Of a stretch of 64,000 nucleotides of DNA, positions 1 through 7,225 are shown in pieces. This DNA comes from Aurantibacter sp042094015 (GTDB taxonomy: Bacteria; Bacteroidota; Bacteroidia; Flavobacteriales; Flavobacteriaceae). Positions within the stretch are counted from its first letter, which is position 1. The number at the start of each line of letters is the position of its first letter. Where the stretch lies: contig NZ_JBELDZ010000001.1 of NCBI RefSeq assembly GCF_042094015.1, positions 1 through 64,000 of the forward strand, given 5' to 3'. The notes beneath the pieces were generated by a model, which worked only from the letters and a program-made list of their open reading frames with translations, made no database searches and had not been told where the DNA came from. Both the position numbers and the translations under genes were made by a program.

Positions 1-11
1 ATTGATACTCG

Positions 12-1301
12 TTGGTGAACAATCCTTTTGTTATTAGAGAAACAACTTACGAGGTTACAACAAATAAAATCCCTTTAATCTTTAAAAAGGAAATACACAA
101 GGTTGCAGATGTACATAATATTCAAATTAATTTATACGATTTAGAAGGTTCTATTTTAAAATCATCTAAAGCAGCTTTGCCTCAAGACACAGTAGAAACT
201 TGTATTTCTGCTGAGGTTTTAAATAAATTATTAAATACTGTAAATCATAGAGTTGTAGTAGAGCGAAAAGAAGCAGGCGCAAACTTTCAATCGTCCTATA
301 GTTATATTACAGATCAGAATTTTAAACCATTAGCAATAATAAATTTACCATATTTAGAAAATGACGATTTTTTAGCAAAAGAACTATACGAATTTTTTGA
401 GCGCTTAGGTTATACATATGTCTTTATGCTTTTTATAGCAGTTGTTCTGGCGTATTTTTTATCTAAATATATAACTAAAACATTAAAGACCATAAGTGAT
501 AAAATAAACCAAACAAGATTAGAAAAACGTAATCAGAAGATAGATATTGGAACTACAACAGAAGAGATTTCTACTTTAGTAGATTCTTATAATTCTATGA
601 TTGATGAATTAGAAGAAAGTGCTGTGAAACTTGCAACTTCAGAACGTGAACAAGCTTGGAGAGAAATGGCAAAACAAGTAGCACATGAAATAAAAAACCC
701 TTTAACACCAATGCGTTTAACGGTTCAGAGTTTTCAACGAAAATTTAATCCAGAAGATCCAGATATTCATACTAAGTTAAGCGAGTATTCTAAAACTTTA
801 ATTCAGCAAATAGATACTATGAGCTCTATTGCAAGTGCTTTTTCTAATTTTGCTAAAATGCCAGCACAACAGAAAGAAGAAATTAATATGGTAGAAGTTG
901 TAGACTTGGCGTTGGATATTTTTAGTGAAGACGACATTACTTTTAATTGTGATAAGGAAACTATAATAGCTAAATTTGATAGAACTCAATTAATAAGAGT
1001 GGTTACTAATTTAGTAAAGAATGCTTTTCAAGCCATACCAAAAGATAAAACAGCAGAAGTTATAGTTGATTTAGTAGAAAATAAAGACACTATAATTATT
1101 TCTGTTTCAGATAATGGTACAGGAATAACAGAGGAAAATATTATTAAAATATTTGAACCTAAATTCACTACAAAATCTAGTGGAATGGGATTAGGTTTAC
1201 CAATGATTAAAAAAATTATTGAAACTTACAACGGAACACTTACTTTTACAACAAAAGAACAAATAGGAACCACATTTTTAGTCACTTTTCCAAAAGAATA
1301 A
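12..1301 (+). CDS. NtrY-like membrane sensor histidine kinase, 5' end incomplete or disrupted
   Basis: Two-component sensor kinase. The visible protein runs from an extracytoplasmic-looking region (about 1-130) to one membrane segment (about 135-151) and a HAMP linker (about 152-205). An H-box VAHEIKNPLTPMRL follows, with phospho-acceptor His225, then N-box NLVKNAFQAI (333-342), G1 box DNG (367-369) and G2 box GMGLGLP (391-397). The H-box with its EMAKQ lead-in resembles NtrY-type kinases. Such proteins normally have a first membrane segment before the periplasmic part, and it is missing here. The frame is closed by a TGA at bases 3-5, and only TTG (12) or GTG (15) can start it. The true gene therefore either begins outside the window with a frameshift near base 10, or is N-terminally reduced. 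The kinase core is intact. No response regulator is visible. Confidence 0.85.
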   Translation: MVNNPFVIRETTYEVTTNKIPLIFKKEIHKVADVHNIQINLYDLEGSILKSSKAALPQDTVETCISAEVLNKLLNTVNHRVVVERKEAGANFQSSYSYITDQNFKPLAIINLPYLENDDFLAKELYEFFERLGYTYVFMLFIAVVLAYFLSKYITKTLKTISDKINQTRLEKRNQKIDIGTTTEEISTLVDSYNSMIDELEESAVKLATSEREQAWREMAKQVAHEIKNPLTPMRLTVQSFQRKFNPEDPDIHTKLSEYSKTLIQQIDTMSSIASAFSNFAKMPAQQKEEINMVEVVDLALDIFSEDDITFNCDKETIIAKFDRTQLIRVVTNLVKNAFQAIPKDKTAEVIVDLVENKDTIIISVSDNGTGITEENIIKIFEPKFTTKSSGMGLGLPMIKKIIETYNGTLTFTTKEQIGTTFLVTFPKE

Positions 1302-1304
1302 ATT

Positions 1305-2087
1305 ATGAATTACGAGAATATCTTATCAGAATCTAATAATGGAATAACAACCATTACAATTAACAGACCAACAAAGTTAAACGCTTTAAATAAAGCCACA
1401 ATACAAGAATTACATAACGCTTTTAAGGTAGCAAACATAGATGCTACAACCAAAGTTATTATTTTAACAGGAAGCGGAACAAAAGCCTTTGTTGCTGGAG
1501 CAGATATTAGTGAATTTGCCGATTTTAGTATAGAAAATGGCGGGAAATTAGCAGCTAAAGGACAAGAATTATTATTCGATTTTGTAGAGAATTTAGAAAC
1601 ACCAGTTATTGCTGCAGTTAATGGGTTTGCTCTTGGTGGCGGATTAGAATTAGCTATGAGTGCTCATTTTAGAATAGCAAGCGATAATGCAAAAATGGGA
1701 TTACCAGAAACATCTTTAGGAGTAATCCCTGGATATGGCGGAACGCAACGTTTACCACAATTAATTGGAAAAGGTCGTGCAATGGAATTGGTTATGACTG
1801 CTGGTATGTTAGATGCGCCAACAGCTTTAAATTATGGGTTGGTAAATCACGTTGTTGCACAAGAAGAATTAATACCATTAGCAGAAAAAATTGCGAGTAA
1901 GATTATGCGTAATTCATCTGTTGCTATTGGTAAGGCGATAAGAGCTGTAAATGCAAATTTTAAAGATGGCGTAAATGGTTTTAATGTAGAAATTGAAGAA
2001 TTTGGTGCTTGTTTTGGTACTGCAGATTTTAAAGAAGGAACTACAGCGTTTTTAGAAAAGCGTAAAGCAAATTTTAAAGGCGAATAA
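1305..2087 (+). CDS. Enoyl-CoA hydratase (crotonase family)
   Basis: A 260-residue crotonase-fold enzyme, expected to hydrate trans-2-enoyl-CoA in fatty-acid or amino-acid degradation in the cytosol. The oxyanion-hole region AGADISEF (65-72) and the NGFALGGGLELAM stretch (106-118) are present. Both catalytic glutamates of true hydratases are in place: Glu115 in GGGLELAM and Glu135 in GLPETSLGVIPGYGGTQRL. Length is normal for the family. The gene starts 3 bp after the kinase stop codon, so the two are probably co-transcribed, though no functional link is obvious. Substrate chain length cannot be told from sequence; isomerase or 3-hydroxybutyryl-CoA dehydratase variants remain possible. Confidence 0.92.
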   Translation: MNYENILSESNNGITTITINRPTKLNALNKATIQELHNAFKVANIDATTKVIILTGSGTKAFVAGADISEFADFSIENGGKLAAKGQELLFDFVENLETPVIAAVNGFALGGGLELAMSAHFRIASDNAKMGLPETSLGVIPGYGGTQRLPQLIGKGRAMELVMTAGMLDAPTALNYGLVNHVVAQEELIPLAEKIASKIMRNSSVAIGKAIRAVNANFKDGVNGFNVEIEEFGACFGTADFKEGTTAFLEKRKANFKGE

Positions 2088-2102
2088 ATATTGTTACCAA
2101 TT

Positions 2103-2140
2103 CATAAAAAACGCTCGAGATATCTCGAGCGTTTTTTATG
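2103..2140. terminator. Bidirectional rho-independent terminator (perfect 38-bp palindrome)
   Basis: Two 18-base arms, CATAAAAAACGCTCGAGA and its exact complement, are separated by only TA. The GC-rich core is flanked by A and T runs on both sides, so it can end transcripts from the hydratase (+) and the small minus-strand gene. The stop codon of the minus gene lies inside the right arm. Confidence 0.9.
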
Positions 2141-2492
2141 AAATATAATTACTTTCTAAAAAGTAATTTACAATAGCTTCTTTCATTAATACACTTTGTT
2201 CTCCTGCTTTTAAATGTGGTAATTCTGCAATTGTTTTATAATGTGGCCAACCATCTTTATCTACAAAATCTAATTCATAATAACCATAAGGCATTAGTAA
2301 TTTACAAATAGCAATATGCATTAAATCTAATTTGTGATCTTTTTTGAATTTTTTATCGAATTGACCTAATTCTTGAACGCCAATTAAATATATAATTGCA
2401 TCTAAGTCTAAAGTGTCACCATCAGCAAATTGTTTAGATAATTTATCTACAACAGTTTGCCAACGTTCCTTTAATTTTTCATCTCTTGCCAT
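2136..2492 (-). CDS. Conserved hypothetical protein, 118 aa
   Basis: I cannot assign a function. The protein is soluble, with no signal peptide or membrane segment. It is mixed alpha-helical, with a basic/acidic N-terminus (MARDEKLKERWQ), a middle stretch DAIIYLIGVQELGQ and a C-terminal half rich in aromatic residues. I recall short proteins like this as conserved in Flavobacteriaceae, but no catalytic motif is visible. It is convergent with the hydratase and divergent from the cvpA-like gene. A -7 element (CAAAGTTA on the plus strand, 2509-2516) sits 17 bp before the start, giving a very short leader. Confidence 0.75.
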   Translation of the reverse strand: MARDEKLKERWQTVVDKLSKQFADGDTLDLDAIIYLIGVQELGQFDKKFKKDHKLDLMHIAICKLLMPYGYYELDFVDKDGWPHYKTIAELPHLKAGEQSVLMKEAIVNYFLESNYIS

Positions 2493-2508
2493 AGCGTTTT
2501 TAAAGTCG

Positions 2509-2516
2509 CAAAGTTA
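2509..2516 (-). promoter_or_regulatory. Bacteroidota -7 promoter element for the 118-aa gene
   Basis: Reads TAACTTTG on the minus strand, an exact match to TAnnTTTG, 17 bp before the ATG at 2492. No clear -33 TTG was found. Confidence 0.45.
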
Positions 2517-2543
2517 GGTTATATTTACCAAAAATTACAGATT

Positions 2544-3080
2544 ATGACAGTTTTAGATATTATTCTAATTGCATTATTAGGTTTTGGTTTAGTTCGCGGA
2601 ATTTTTAAAGGATTATTTGTAGAAGTTGCTTCATTAGTTGCACTAGTTGCTGGAGTTTATGGCGCAATTCATTTTAGTTATTTTATTGCTGATTTATTAC
2701 AGTCTAAAACTGAATGGAACGAAAAAACTATTAATGTAACTGCATTTGCTATTACATTTGTACTTATAATTATTGTTATTAGTCTTGCCGGAAAAGCATT
2801 GACTAAGTTAGCTGATTTTGCAGCTTTAGGAATTATAAATAAATTATTAGGTGGCGTTTTTGGGGCGCTTAAAATTGGATTAATTGTAAGTGTGTTATTA
2901 ATTGTTTTTAGTAAAATGAATAACACTATTCCTTTTGTAGAAAAAGAAGACTTAGAAGAGTCTATACTTTACAAACCAGTTAAAGCTTTAGCACCATTAA
3001 TATTTCCAAATATTATTAAAGCAGATGAAGATAGCGTTGAGGATGAAAAAACTCTTTTAGAAGAAGTTATAGATAAATAA
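2544..3080 (+). CDS. CvpA family membrane protein
   Basis: A 178-residue integral membrane protein of the CvpA (colicin V production) family. The N-terminus MTVLDIILIALLGFGLVRGIFKG has the family pattern of a first helix followed by a G-x-x-x-G turn. Hydrophobic segments lie at about 2-19, 27-50, 65-85 and 100-122, followed by a charged cytoplasmic tail (about 128-178). Family members influence surface protein secretion, biofilm formation and envelope stress, but the molecular role is not established. It is a single-gene unit ending in a bidirectional terminator shared with carbonic anhydrase. Confidence 0.85.
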   Translation: MTVLDIILIALLGFGLVRGIFKGLFVEVASLVALVAGVYGAIHFSYFIADLLQSKTEWNEKTINVTAFAITFVLIIIVISLAGKALTKLADFAALGIINKLLGGVFGALKIGLIVSVLLIVFSKMNNTIPFVEKEDLEESILYKPVKALAPLIFPNIIKADEDSVEDEKTLLEEVIDK

Positions 3081-3110
3081 AAAAAGCGAACTAATTAGTT
3101 CGCTTTTTTT
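3079..3110. terminator. Bidirectional rho-independent terminator
   Basis: A perfect palindrome with 16-bp arms (core AAAAAGCGAACTAA and its complement) and no loop bases beyond the dyad centre. It lies between the convergent ends of the cvpA-like gene and the carbonic anhydrase gene, with A/T runs on both sides. Confidence 0.88.
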
Positions 3111-3128
3111 ATTGGTGTTCAAAATTGA

Positions 3129-3758
3129 TTAAATCATTTCTACTTTTCCAGTTTGTAAACTATAAACACCACCAACAATTTTAATATCTCCCACATCTTC
3201 CATTTCTTTTAAAATAGGACTTTTTTCACGGATACGATCTATAGTTAACATTACGTTGTTTTCAACTGTTTTTGCAACGAATTTTTTGTTAGAAGAATCT
3301 AAATCGCCATCAACTTCATCAGAAGACTTTTTAACAGCTGGTAAAATATTACTTAATAAATGAGTTATATTTCCAAGTTCTACACCATCGCAAGCTGCTT
3401 TTACTGCACCACAAGCTTCATGGCCTAAAACTAACACTAATTTACTTCCTGCAACTTTACAAGAGTATTCTAAACTTCCTAAAATATCTGCATTTTCAAA
3501 GTTTCCTGCTACACGTGCAACAAAAACATCTCCAATAGCTTGATCTAAAACAGTTTCTACTGGAACTCTAGAGTCTATACAAGATAATACAACTGCTTTT
3601 GGAAATTGACCAGTTGTTGTTTGAGAAATAAGTGCAGTATTGTCTACAGCCTCATTTTTATTAGTTGTAAAACGTTGATTACCTTCTAATAAATCAGTTA
3701 ATACATTGTCTGGAGTTAAACTATCTTGAATATTTTTTGTTATCGCTTGATTTTTCAT
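3129..3758 (-). CDS. Beta-class carbonic anhydrase
   Basis: A 209-residue beta-carbonic anhydrase interconverting CO2 and bicarbonate. Zinc ligands are visible as Cys60 in SCIDSRVP and His113/Cys116 in GHEACGA. The catalytic Asp62-Arg64 dyad is intact. There is no convincing signal peptide, so it is probably cytoplasmic. It is the last gene of a three-gene minus-strand run, sulP, DUF2490, carbonic anhydrase, with small gaps (2 and 22 bp). That order suggests the enzyme works with a bicarbonate-type SulP transporter to supply or balance inorganic carbon for carboxylases. Transcription ends at the 3079-3110 terminator. Confidence 0.95.
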   Translation of the reverse strand: MKNQAITKNIQDSLTPDNVLTDLLEGNQRFTTNKNEAVDNTALISQTTTGQFPKAVVLSCIDSRVPVETVLDQAIGDVFVARVAGNFENADILGSLEYSCKVAGSKLVLVLGHEACGAVKAACDGVELGNITHLLSNILPAVKKSSDEVDGDLDSSNKKFVAKTVENNVMLTIDRIREKSPILKEMEDVGDIKIVGGVYSLQTGKVEMI

Positions 3759-3780
3759 TTTTAATATATTTTATAAAGGT

Positions 3781-4440
3781 TTAGAAATTATAGAATGTGA
3801 TGATATTTAATTGATCTCTTCCTGAATTTTCAAAGAATTGATTCATATAACCTAATTCTATTTTTAATTTTTTATTGAATTTATAGCCTAATCCACCATA
3901 CAAACGATTTCTATCAAAAACACTTGATTTTGTATTTAAGAAGATTTCATTATATGCTGAAACATAGACTTGTTTTTCGCCATCTTTTATTTTAATTATT
4001 GGATGATTTAGACTTAAAAAATAGCGAAAACGCATTTTGTAATCATCTTCTACAAAACGTTGTTCAAATCTATACCGGTGAGAAATATTTAATTTACCTA
4101 AGCTTTGTTTAGTTGTAAATTGCTGAAATATCCGATACTCGTTTATAGATGTTTTATCGTCAGAACTAGTTGTGTAATTCTCACTTAAAATGTAGCCATA
4201 ACCTAATAGTAAATTAGCTTTACTCTCTTTAAAAGTATAACCTAATCCAGTTCTTAATAGAAGCTGTTCTAAATCTCCAATAGCATTGTAATTTCTATAT
4301 TGGATTTCGTGATGCAAATTCCACTTTTCGTTTAATTGCTTGCTTCCAATATAAATTAGCCAATTTCCAAAATCACTGTCTTGAGCAAAGTTAGATAATG
4401 GCAAGCAACTTAAACTTAAAATTAAAAGTAGCTTTTTCAT
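3781..4440 (-). CDS. DUF2490 outer-membrane beta-barrel protein
   Basis: A 219-residue secreted protein with signal peptide (MKKLLLILSLSCLPLSNFAQ, about 1-20). The rest is built of alternating amphipathic strands rich in Tyr, Arg and Asn (for example WNLHHEIQYRNY and SHRYRFEQRF), ending in an aromatic residue (ITFYNF). This fits the DUF2490 family of small outer-membrane barrels whose function is unknown. It lies between the SulP transporter (2 bp) and carbonic anhydrase (22 bp), so co-transcription is very likely. A role as an outer-membrane channel or sensor for anions is inference from position only. Confidence 0.8.
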   Translation of the reverse strand: MKKLLLILSLSCLPLSNFAQDSDFGNWLIYIGSKQLNEKWNLHHEIQYRNYNAIGDLEQLLLRTGLGYTFKESKANLLLGYGYILSENYTTSSDDKTSINEYRIFQQFTTKQSLGKLNISHRYRFEQRFVEDDYKMRFRYFLSLNHPIIKIKDGEKQVYVSAYNEIFLNTKSSVFDRNRLYGGLGYKFNKKLKIELGYMNQFFENSGRDQLNIITFYNF

Positions 4441-4442
4441 AA

Positions 4443-6023
4443 TTAAGTAATCTTTGGTCTTAGTTTAAAAAACTCAATAAAACTATCTGGATTTTCAACT
4501 GTTCCACGTTCAGATATCAATTTAATGTCAATCTGTCTTTGTTTTGCTTTATAGGCAAAATCCTCAAGAATTTCTATAACATCATAATCTAAGTAATTTG
4601 TTTTTCTAACATCTAATTCTAAATAGGTGTTGTTAGGTAATGCATCTAATTCTTTTAAGATTGTTGCTTTGTTAAAGAATGTAACTTCTTCAGCTAATGT
4701 CATTTTAACATGATGTTCGCTATTTGTATTTTCCTCTACTTTATGTAAAAAATGACTATTTTTAAAACTTTGAAATAAAGTAATTAAAATTCCAACAGCT
4801 AAACCAATTCCTACACCTAATAGCAAGTTGTATTGAAGTATTACTACTGTAATTATAAAAGGGATAAATTGTCTCCATCCTGCATTCCACATAGTTTTAA
4901 ACACTGCTGGTTTTGCTAGTTTATAACCAACAACTAATAATATCGCAGCTAAAACAGATAAAGGTATTTTATTTAATAAATTAGGAATAATAACAACCGA
5001 AACTAGTAATAATAAACCATGTATAATTGCAGAAAGTTTACTTTTTCCACCAGATTGAATATTCGCAGAACTCCTAACAATTACTTGTGTTATTGGTAAC
5101 CCACCAATTAATCCAGAAATTACATTTCCTGTTCCTTGCGCTAACAGTTCTCTGTTTGTAGGAGTTACGTTTTTATCTGGGTCTAATTTATCTGTTGCTT
5201 CTACACACAATAAGGTTTCAAGACTGGCAACTAAAGCCATAGTAAATGCAATTAACCATACAGCACTATTTGTTATAGCACTAAAATCTGGAAAACTAAA
5301 TTGACCTATAAATGAGTCTATACTGTCTGGAACTGGAACACTAACTAAATGTGACGATTCAATACCTATAGTTGAATTACCTTTTGTTATTATATAAAAA
5401 ATAATACCAATAGCAACAGCAACTAGTGGACCTTGAATAATGGTAAATATCTTGCCTTTTTTAGATAATACTTTATCCCAAAGTAATAGAATTGCTAAAC
5501 CAATTAATCCAATTAGTAATGAACCTGTTTGAAGATATTCCCCAATATTAAGAATTTCTGAAAAGGTATTTTGACCATCACTTTGAAAGAAATCCCAGCC
5601 ACCTTCTGGATTTTTATCCAAGCCAAAAAAGTGTGGGATTTGTTTTAAGATAATAATGATTCCTATACCAGTTAACATACCTTTAATTACAGAAGATGGG
5701 AAGTAATAAGCTATAATACCTAATTTAAGTACTCCAAAAAGGACTTGTATTATTCCGGCTAAAACTACTGCTACTAGAAAAACTTCAAAGCTTCCTAAGT
5801 CTGTTATTGCTGATAATACAATAGCGGCTAAACCTGCTGCTGGACCACTAACGCCAATTTTAGAGCCACTCAATGCCCCAACGACAACTCCACCAATAAT
5901 ACCGGCGATTAATCCTGAAAAAAGTGGCGCACCACTGGCTAATGCAATACCTAAACATAAAGGTAATGCAACAAAAAACACAACAATACTTGATGGGATA
6001 TCTTGTTTTAATGTTTTAAACAT
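4443..6023 (-). CDS. SulP family inorganic anion transporter, probable bicarbonate transporter
   Basis: A 526-residue secondary transporter. The N-terminal part (about 10-420) has 10-12 hydrophobic helices with SulP signatures: ALPLCLGIALASGAP near the start, KIGVSGPAAGLAAIV in helix 3 and GLIGGLPITQVIVRSSANIQ around 300-320. A C-terminal cytoplasmic STAS-like domain (about 435-526) contains YLELDVRKTNYLDYDVIEIL. SulP proteins carry sulfate, bicarbonate, chloride or carboxylates. The neighbouring carbonic anhydrase favours bicarbonate, as in SulP/anhydrase pairs in other bacteria. Sulfate cannot be excluded. A 22-bp dyad lies 15 bp before the start and may be an operator. Confidence 0.92.
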   Translation of the reverse strand: MFKTLKQDIPSSIVVFFVALPLCLGIALASGAPLFSGLIAGIIGGVVVGALSGSKIGVSGPAAGLAAIVLSAITDLGSFEVFLVAVVLAGIIQVLFGVLKLGIIAYYFPSSVIKGMLTGIGIIIILKQIPHFFGLDKNPEGGWDFFQSDGQNTFSEILNIGEYLQTGSLLIGLIGLAILLLWDKVLSKKGKIFTIIQGPLVAVAIGIIFYIITKGNSTIGIESSHLVSVPVPDSIDSFIGQFSFPDFSAITNSAVWLIAFTMALVASLETLLCVEATDKLDPDKNVTPTNRELLAQGTGNVISGLIGGLPITQVIVRSSANIQSGGKSKLSAIIHGLLLLVSVVIIPNLLNKIPLSVLAAILLVVGYKLAKPAVFKTMWNAGWRQFIPFIITVVILQYNLLLGVGIGLAVGILITLFQSFKNSHFLHKVEENTNSEHHVKMTLAEEVTFFNKATILKELDALPNNTYLELDVRKTNYLDYDVIEILEDFAYKAKQRQIDIKLISERGTVENPDSFIEFFKLRPKIT

Positions 6024-6038
6024 ACATAAATAAATTGT

Positions 6039-6060
6039 GTTTGTAATTTATATTACAAAC
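6039..6060. promoter_or_regulatory. Perfect 9-4-9 inverted repeat upstream of sulP, candidate operator
   Basis: GTTTGTAAT, then TTAT, then ATTACAAAC: both nine-base arms match exactly. It lies 15 bp upstream of the sulP ATG, where the promoter or transcription start would be. There is no following T-run, which argues against a terminator. The cognate regulator is unknown. Confidence 0.5.
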
Positions 6061-6111
6061 TGATAAGGAAAATGCTAATTTTTATTAGCTAAAAAATAAT
6101 TACAGAAATTA

Positions 6112-6405
6112 CTATACCAATTCTGGAGGAGGGAAAATTAGATTTAAATAAGGTGTTGGATATGTTTTAAACACGTAATTTGTTTTGTTTTTTAGTTTTT
6201 TATTTTGATGAAATATTTTAGATTTTTCTATGTTTACTTGGAAAATTTCTAATTCTTTATTCTTCTCATTCTCTTCTTCCTCTTCAGAAATATCTAATAA
6301 CAATGTAATGTCTATAGAATCATCTATAAGTAATACTATAGATGGCAACGATATTGTTGCTATAAATAATAGTATAAAACTTATTGAAAGTAAACGTTTA
6401 AACAT
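6112..6405 (-). CDS. Small secreted or membrane-anchored protein, 97 aa, unknown
   Basis: I do not recognise a function. Residues 1-27 form a hydrophobic signal or anchor (KRLLSISFILLFIATISLPS), followed by a strongly acidic patch (SEEEEENEKNKE, about 40-51) and a basic C-terminal half ending in FPPPELV. Small proteins with an N-terminal hydrophobic segment, an acidic stretch and a terminal PPPE-like motif recur in Flavobacteriaceae in my recollection. It follows batE by 50 bp on the same strand and may be the last gene of that transcript or a separate unit. The opposite-strand ORF over it looks like a shadow. Confidence 0.6.
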   Translation of the reverse strand: MFKRLLSISFILLFIATISLPSIVLLIDDSIDITLLLDISEEEEENEKNKELEIFQVNIEKSKIFHQNKKLKNKTNYVFKTYPTPYLNLIFPPPELV

Positions 6406-6455
6406 ATTCTATAAAAGAAATTAAAAAGTAAATATAACATATTGTCTTGTTTTTT

Positions 6456-7214
6456 CTAAAAGAAACTCAACTGTTTTAAATCTTCTTTTAGAATCCAACC
6501 TGTTTTACCATCGCTTAATTTAATTTTAGTCCAATTACTCTCAGTTTCTAAAACATTTACTTTTGTGCCTTCGTGAAGTAAAAAAGCATCTTGACTTTTA
6601 AAGTTTGGCTCTGTTTTAACATTAGTTTCTTTCGCAAAAATAATAGCAGGGCTTTTAGCTGTTTCTTGATTGTCTTTGTAATAAGAAAAACTTAATGTAA
6701 TAAGTGTTAATATTAGAAAACTAAAACTTGATGTAAATAAAATACGCTTTGTTTTGGTACTTAATGTAAAATAGTAAATGATTAGTAATACTGCGAATAT
6801 CCCAAAGAAAATTACAGTTAAAACAGCCCAAGTATCGGTTTTTAGAACACTTGTAAATTTATTGAAATATTTAGTGTAACCAATTTCAGGTAAAACTTCT
6901 ATTGCATCAACTTTCATAGCATTAGCAAATGCTAAATTTTGTTTAATCTCTTTATCTGTAGGTTTTAAAAATAATGCTTTTTCGTAGTTATAAATACTTT
7001 GTGCAATATGATTTAATTTATAATGCGAGTTTCCAAGATTAAAATACAGCTCTGCAGAATGTTGATTAGTTTTTAAAATTGAACTATATACACTTATGGC
7101 ATCGGCATACTTTCCATTTTTATAAAATGTATTACCTTTTTCAAAAAGCGATGTGTTTTGAGCAGTAGATATTAAACTAAAGCAAAACATTAATATGTAT
7201 ATAATATGTTTCAT
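6456..7214 (-). CDS. batE: BatE: TPR and SH3-domain membrane protein
   Basis: A 252-residue protein closing the Bat operon. It has a signal peptide (1-18) and TPR repeats (about 22-105, with FYKNGKYADAISVYSSILK and AELYFNLGNSHYKL). Two membrane helices follow (about 131-152 and 159-177), then a C-terminal bacterial SH3 domain (about 188-250, with VNVLETESNWTKIKLSDGKTGWI split over its strands). This is the usual BatE architecture. Bat proteins were linked to oxygen tolerance and stress resistance in Bacteroides and Leptospira, and are thought to form a membrane/periplasm complex of VWA and TPR subunits. The start is 12 bp after batD. Confidence 0.88.
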   Translation of the reverse strand: MKHIIYILMFCFSLISTAQNTSLFEKGNTFYKNGKYADAISVYSSILKTNQHSAELYFNLGNSHYKLNHIAQSIYNYEKALFLKPTDKEIKQNLAFANAMKVDAIEVLPEIGYTKYFNKFTSVLKTDTWAVLTVIFFGIFAVLLIIYYFTLSTKTKRILFTSSFSFLILTLITLSFSYYKDNQETAKSPAIIFAKETNVKTEPNFKSQDAFLLHEGTKVNVLETESNWTKIKLSDGKTGWILKEDLKQLSFF

Positions 7215-7225
7215 AAAGTTTTTGT

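Noticed and set aside
6074..6089. GCTAAT-TTTT-ATTAGC hairpin downstream of the 97-aa gene
   Set aside because: The six-base AT-rich stem with a weak T-run is too poor to call a terminator.
6230..6424. Plus-strand 64-codon ORF over the small minus-strand gene
   Set aside because: The minus-strand protein has a signal segment and family-like ending. The plus reading is Ser-rich and starts inside the other gene.
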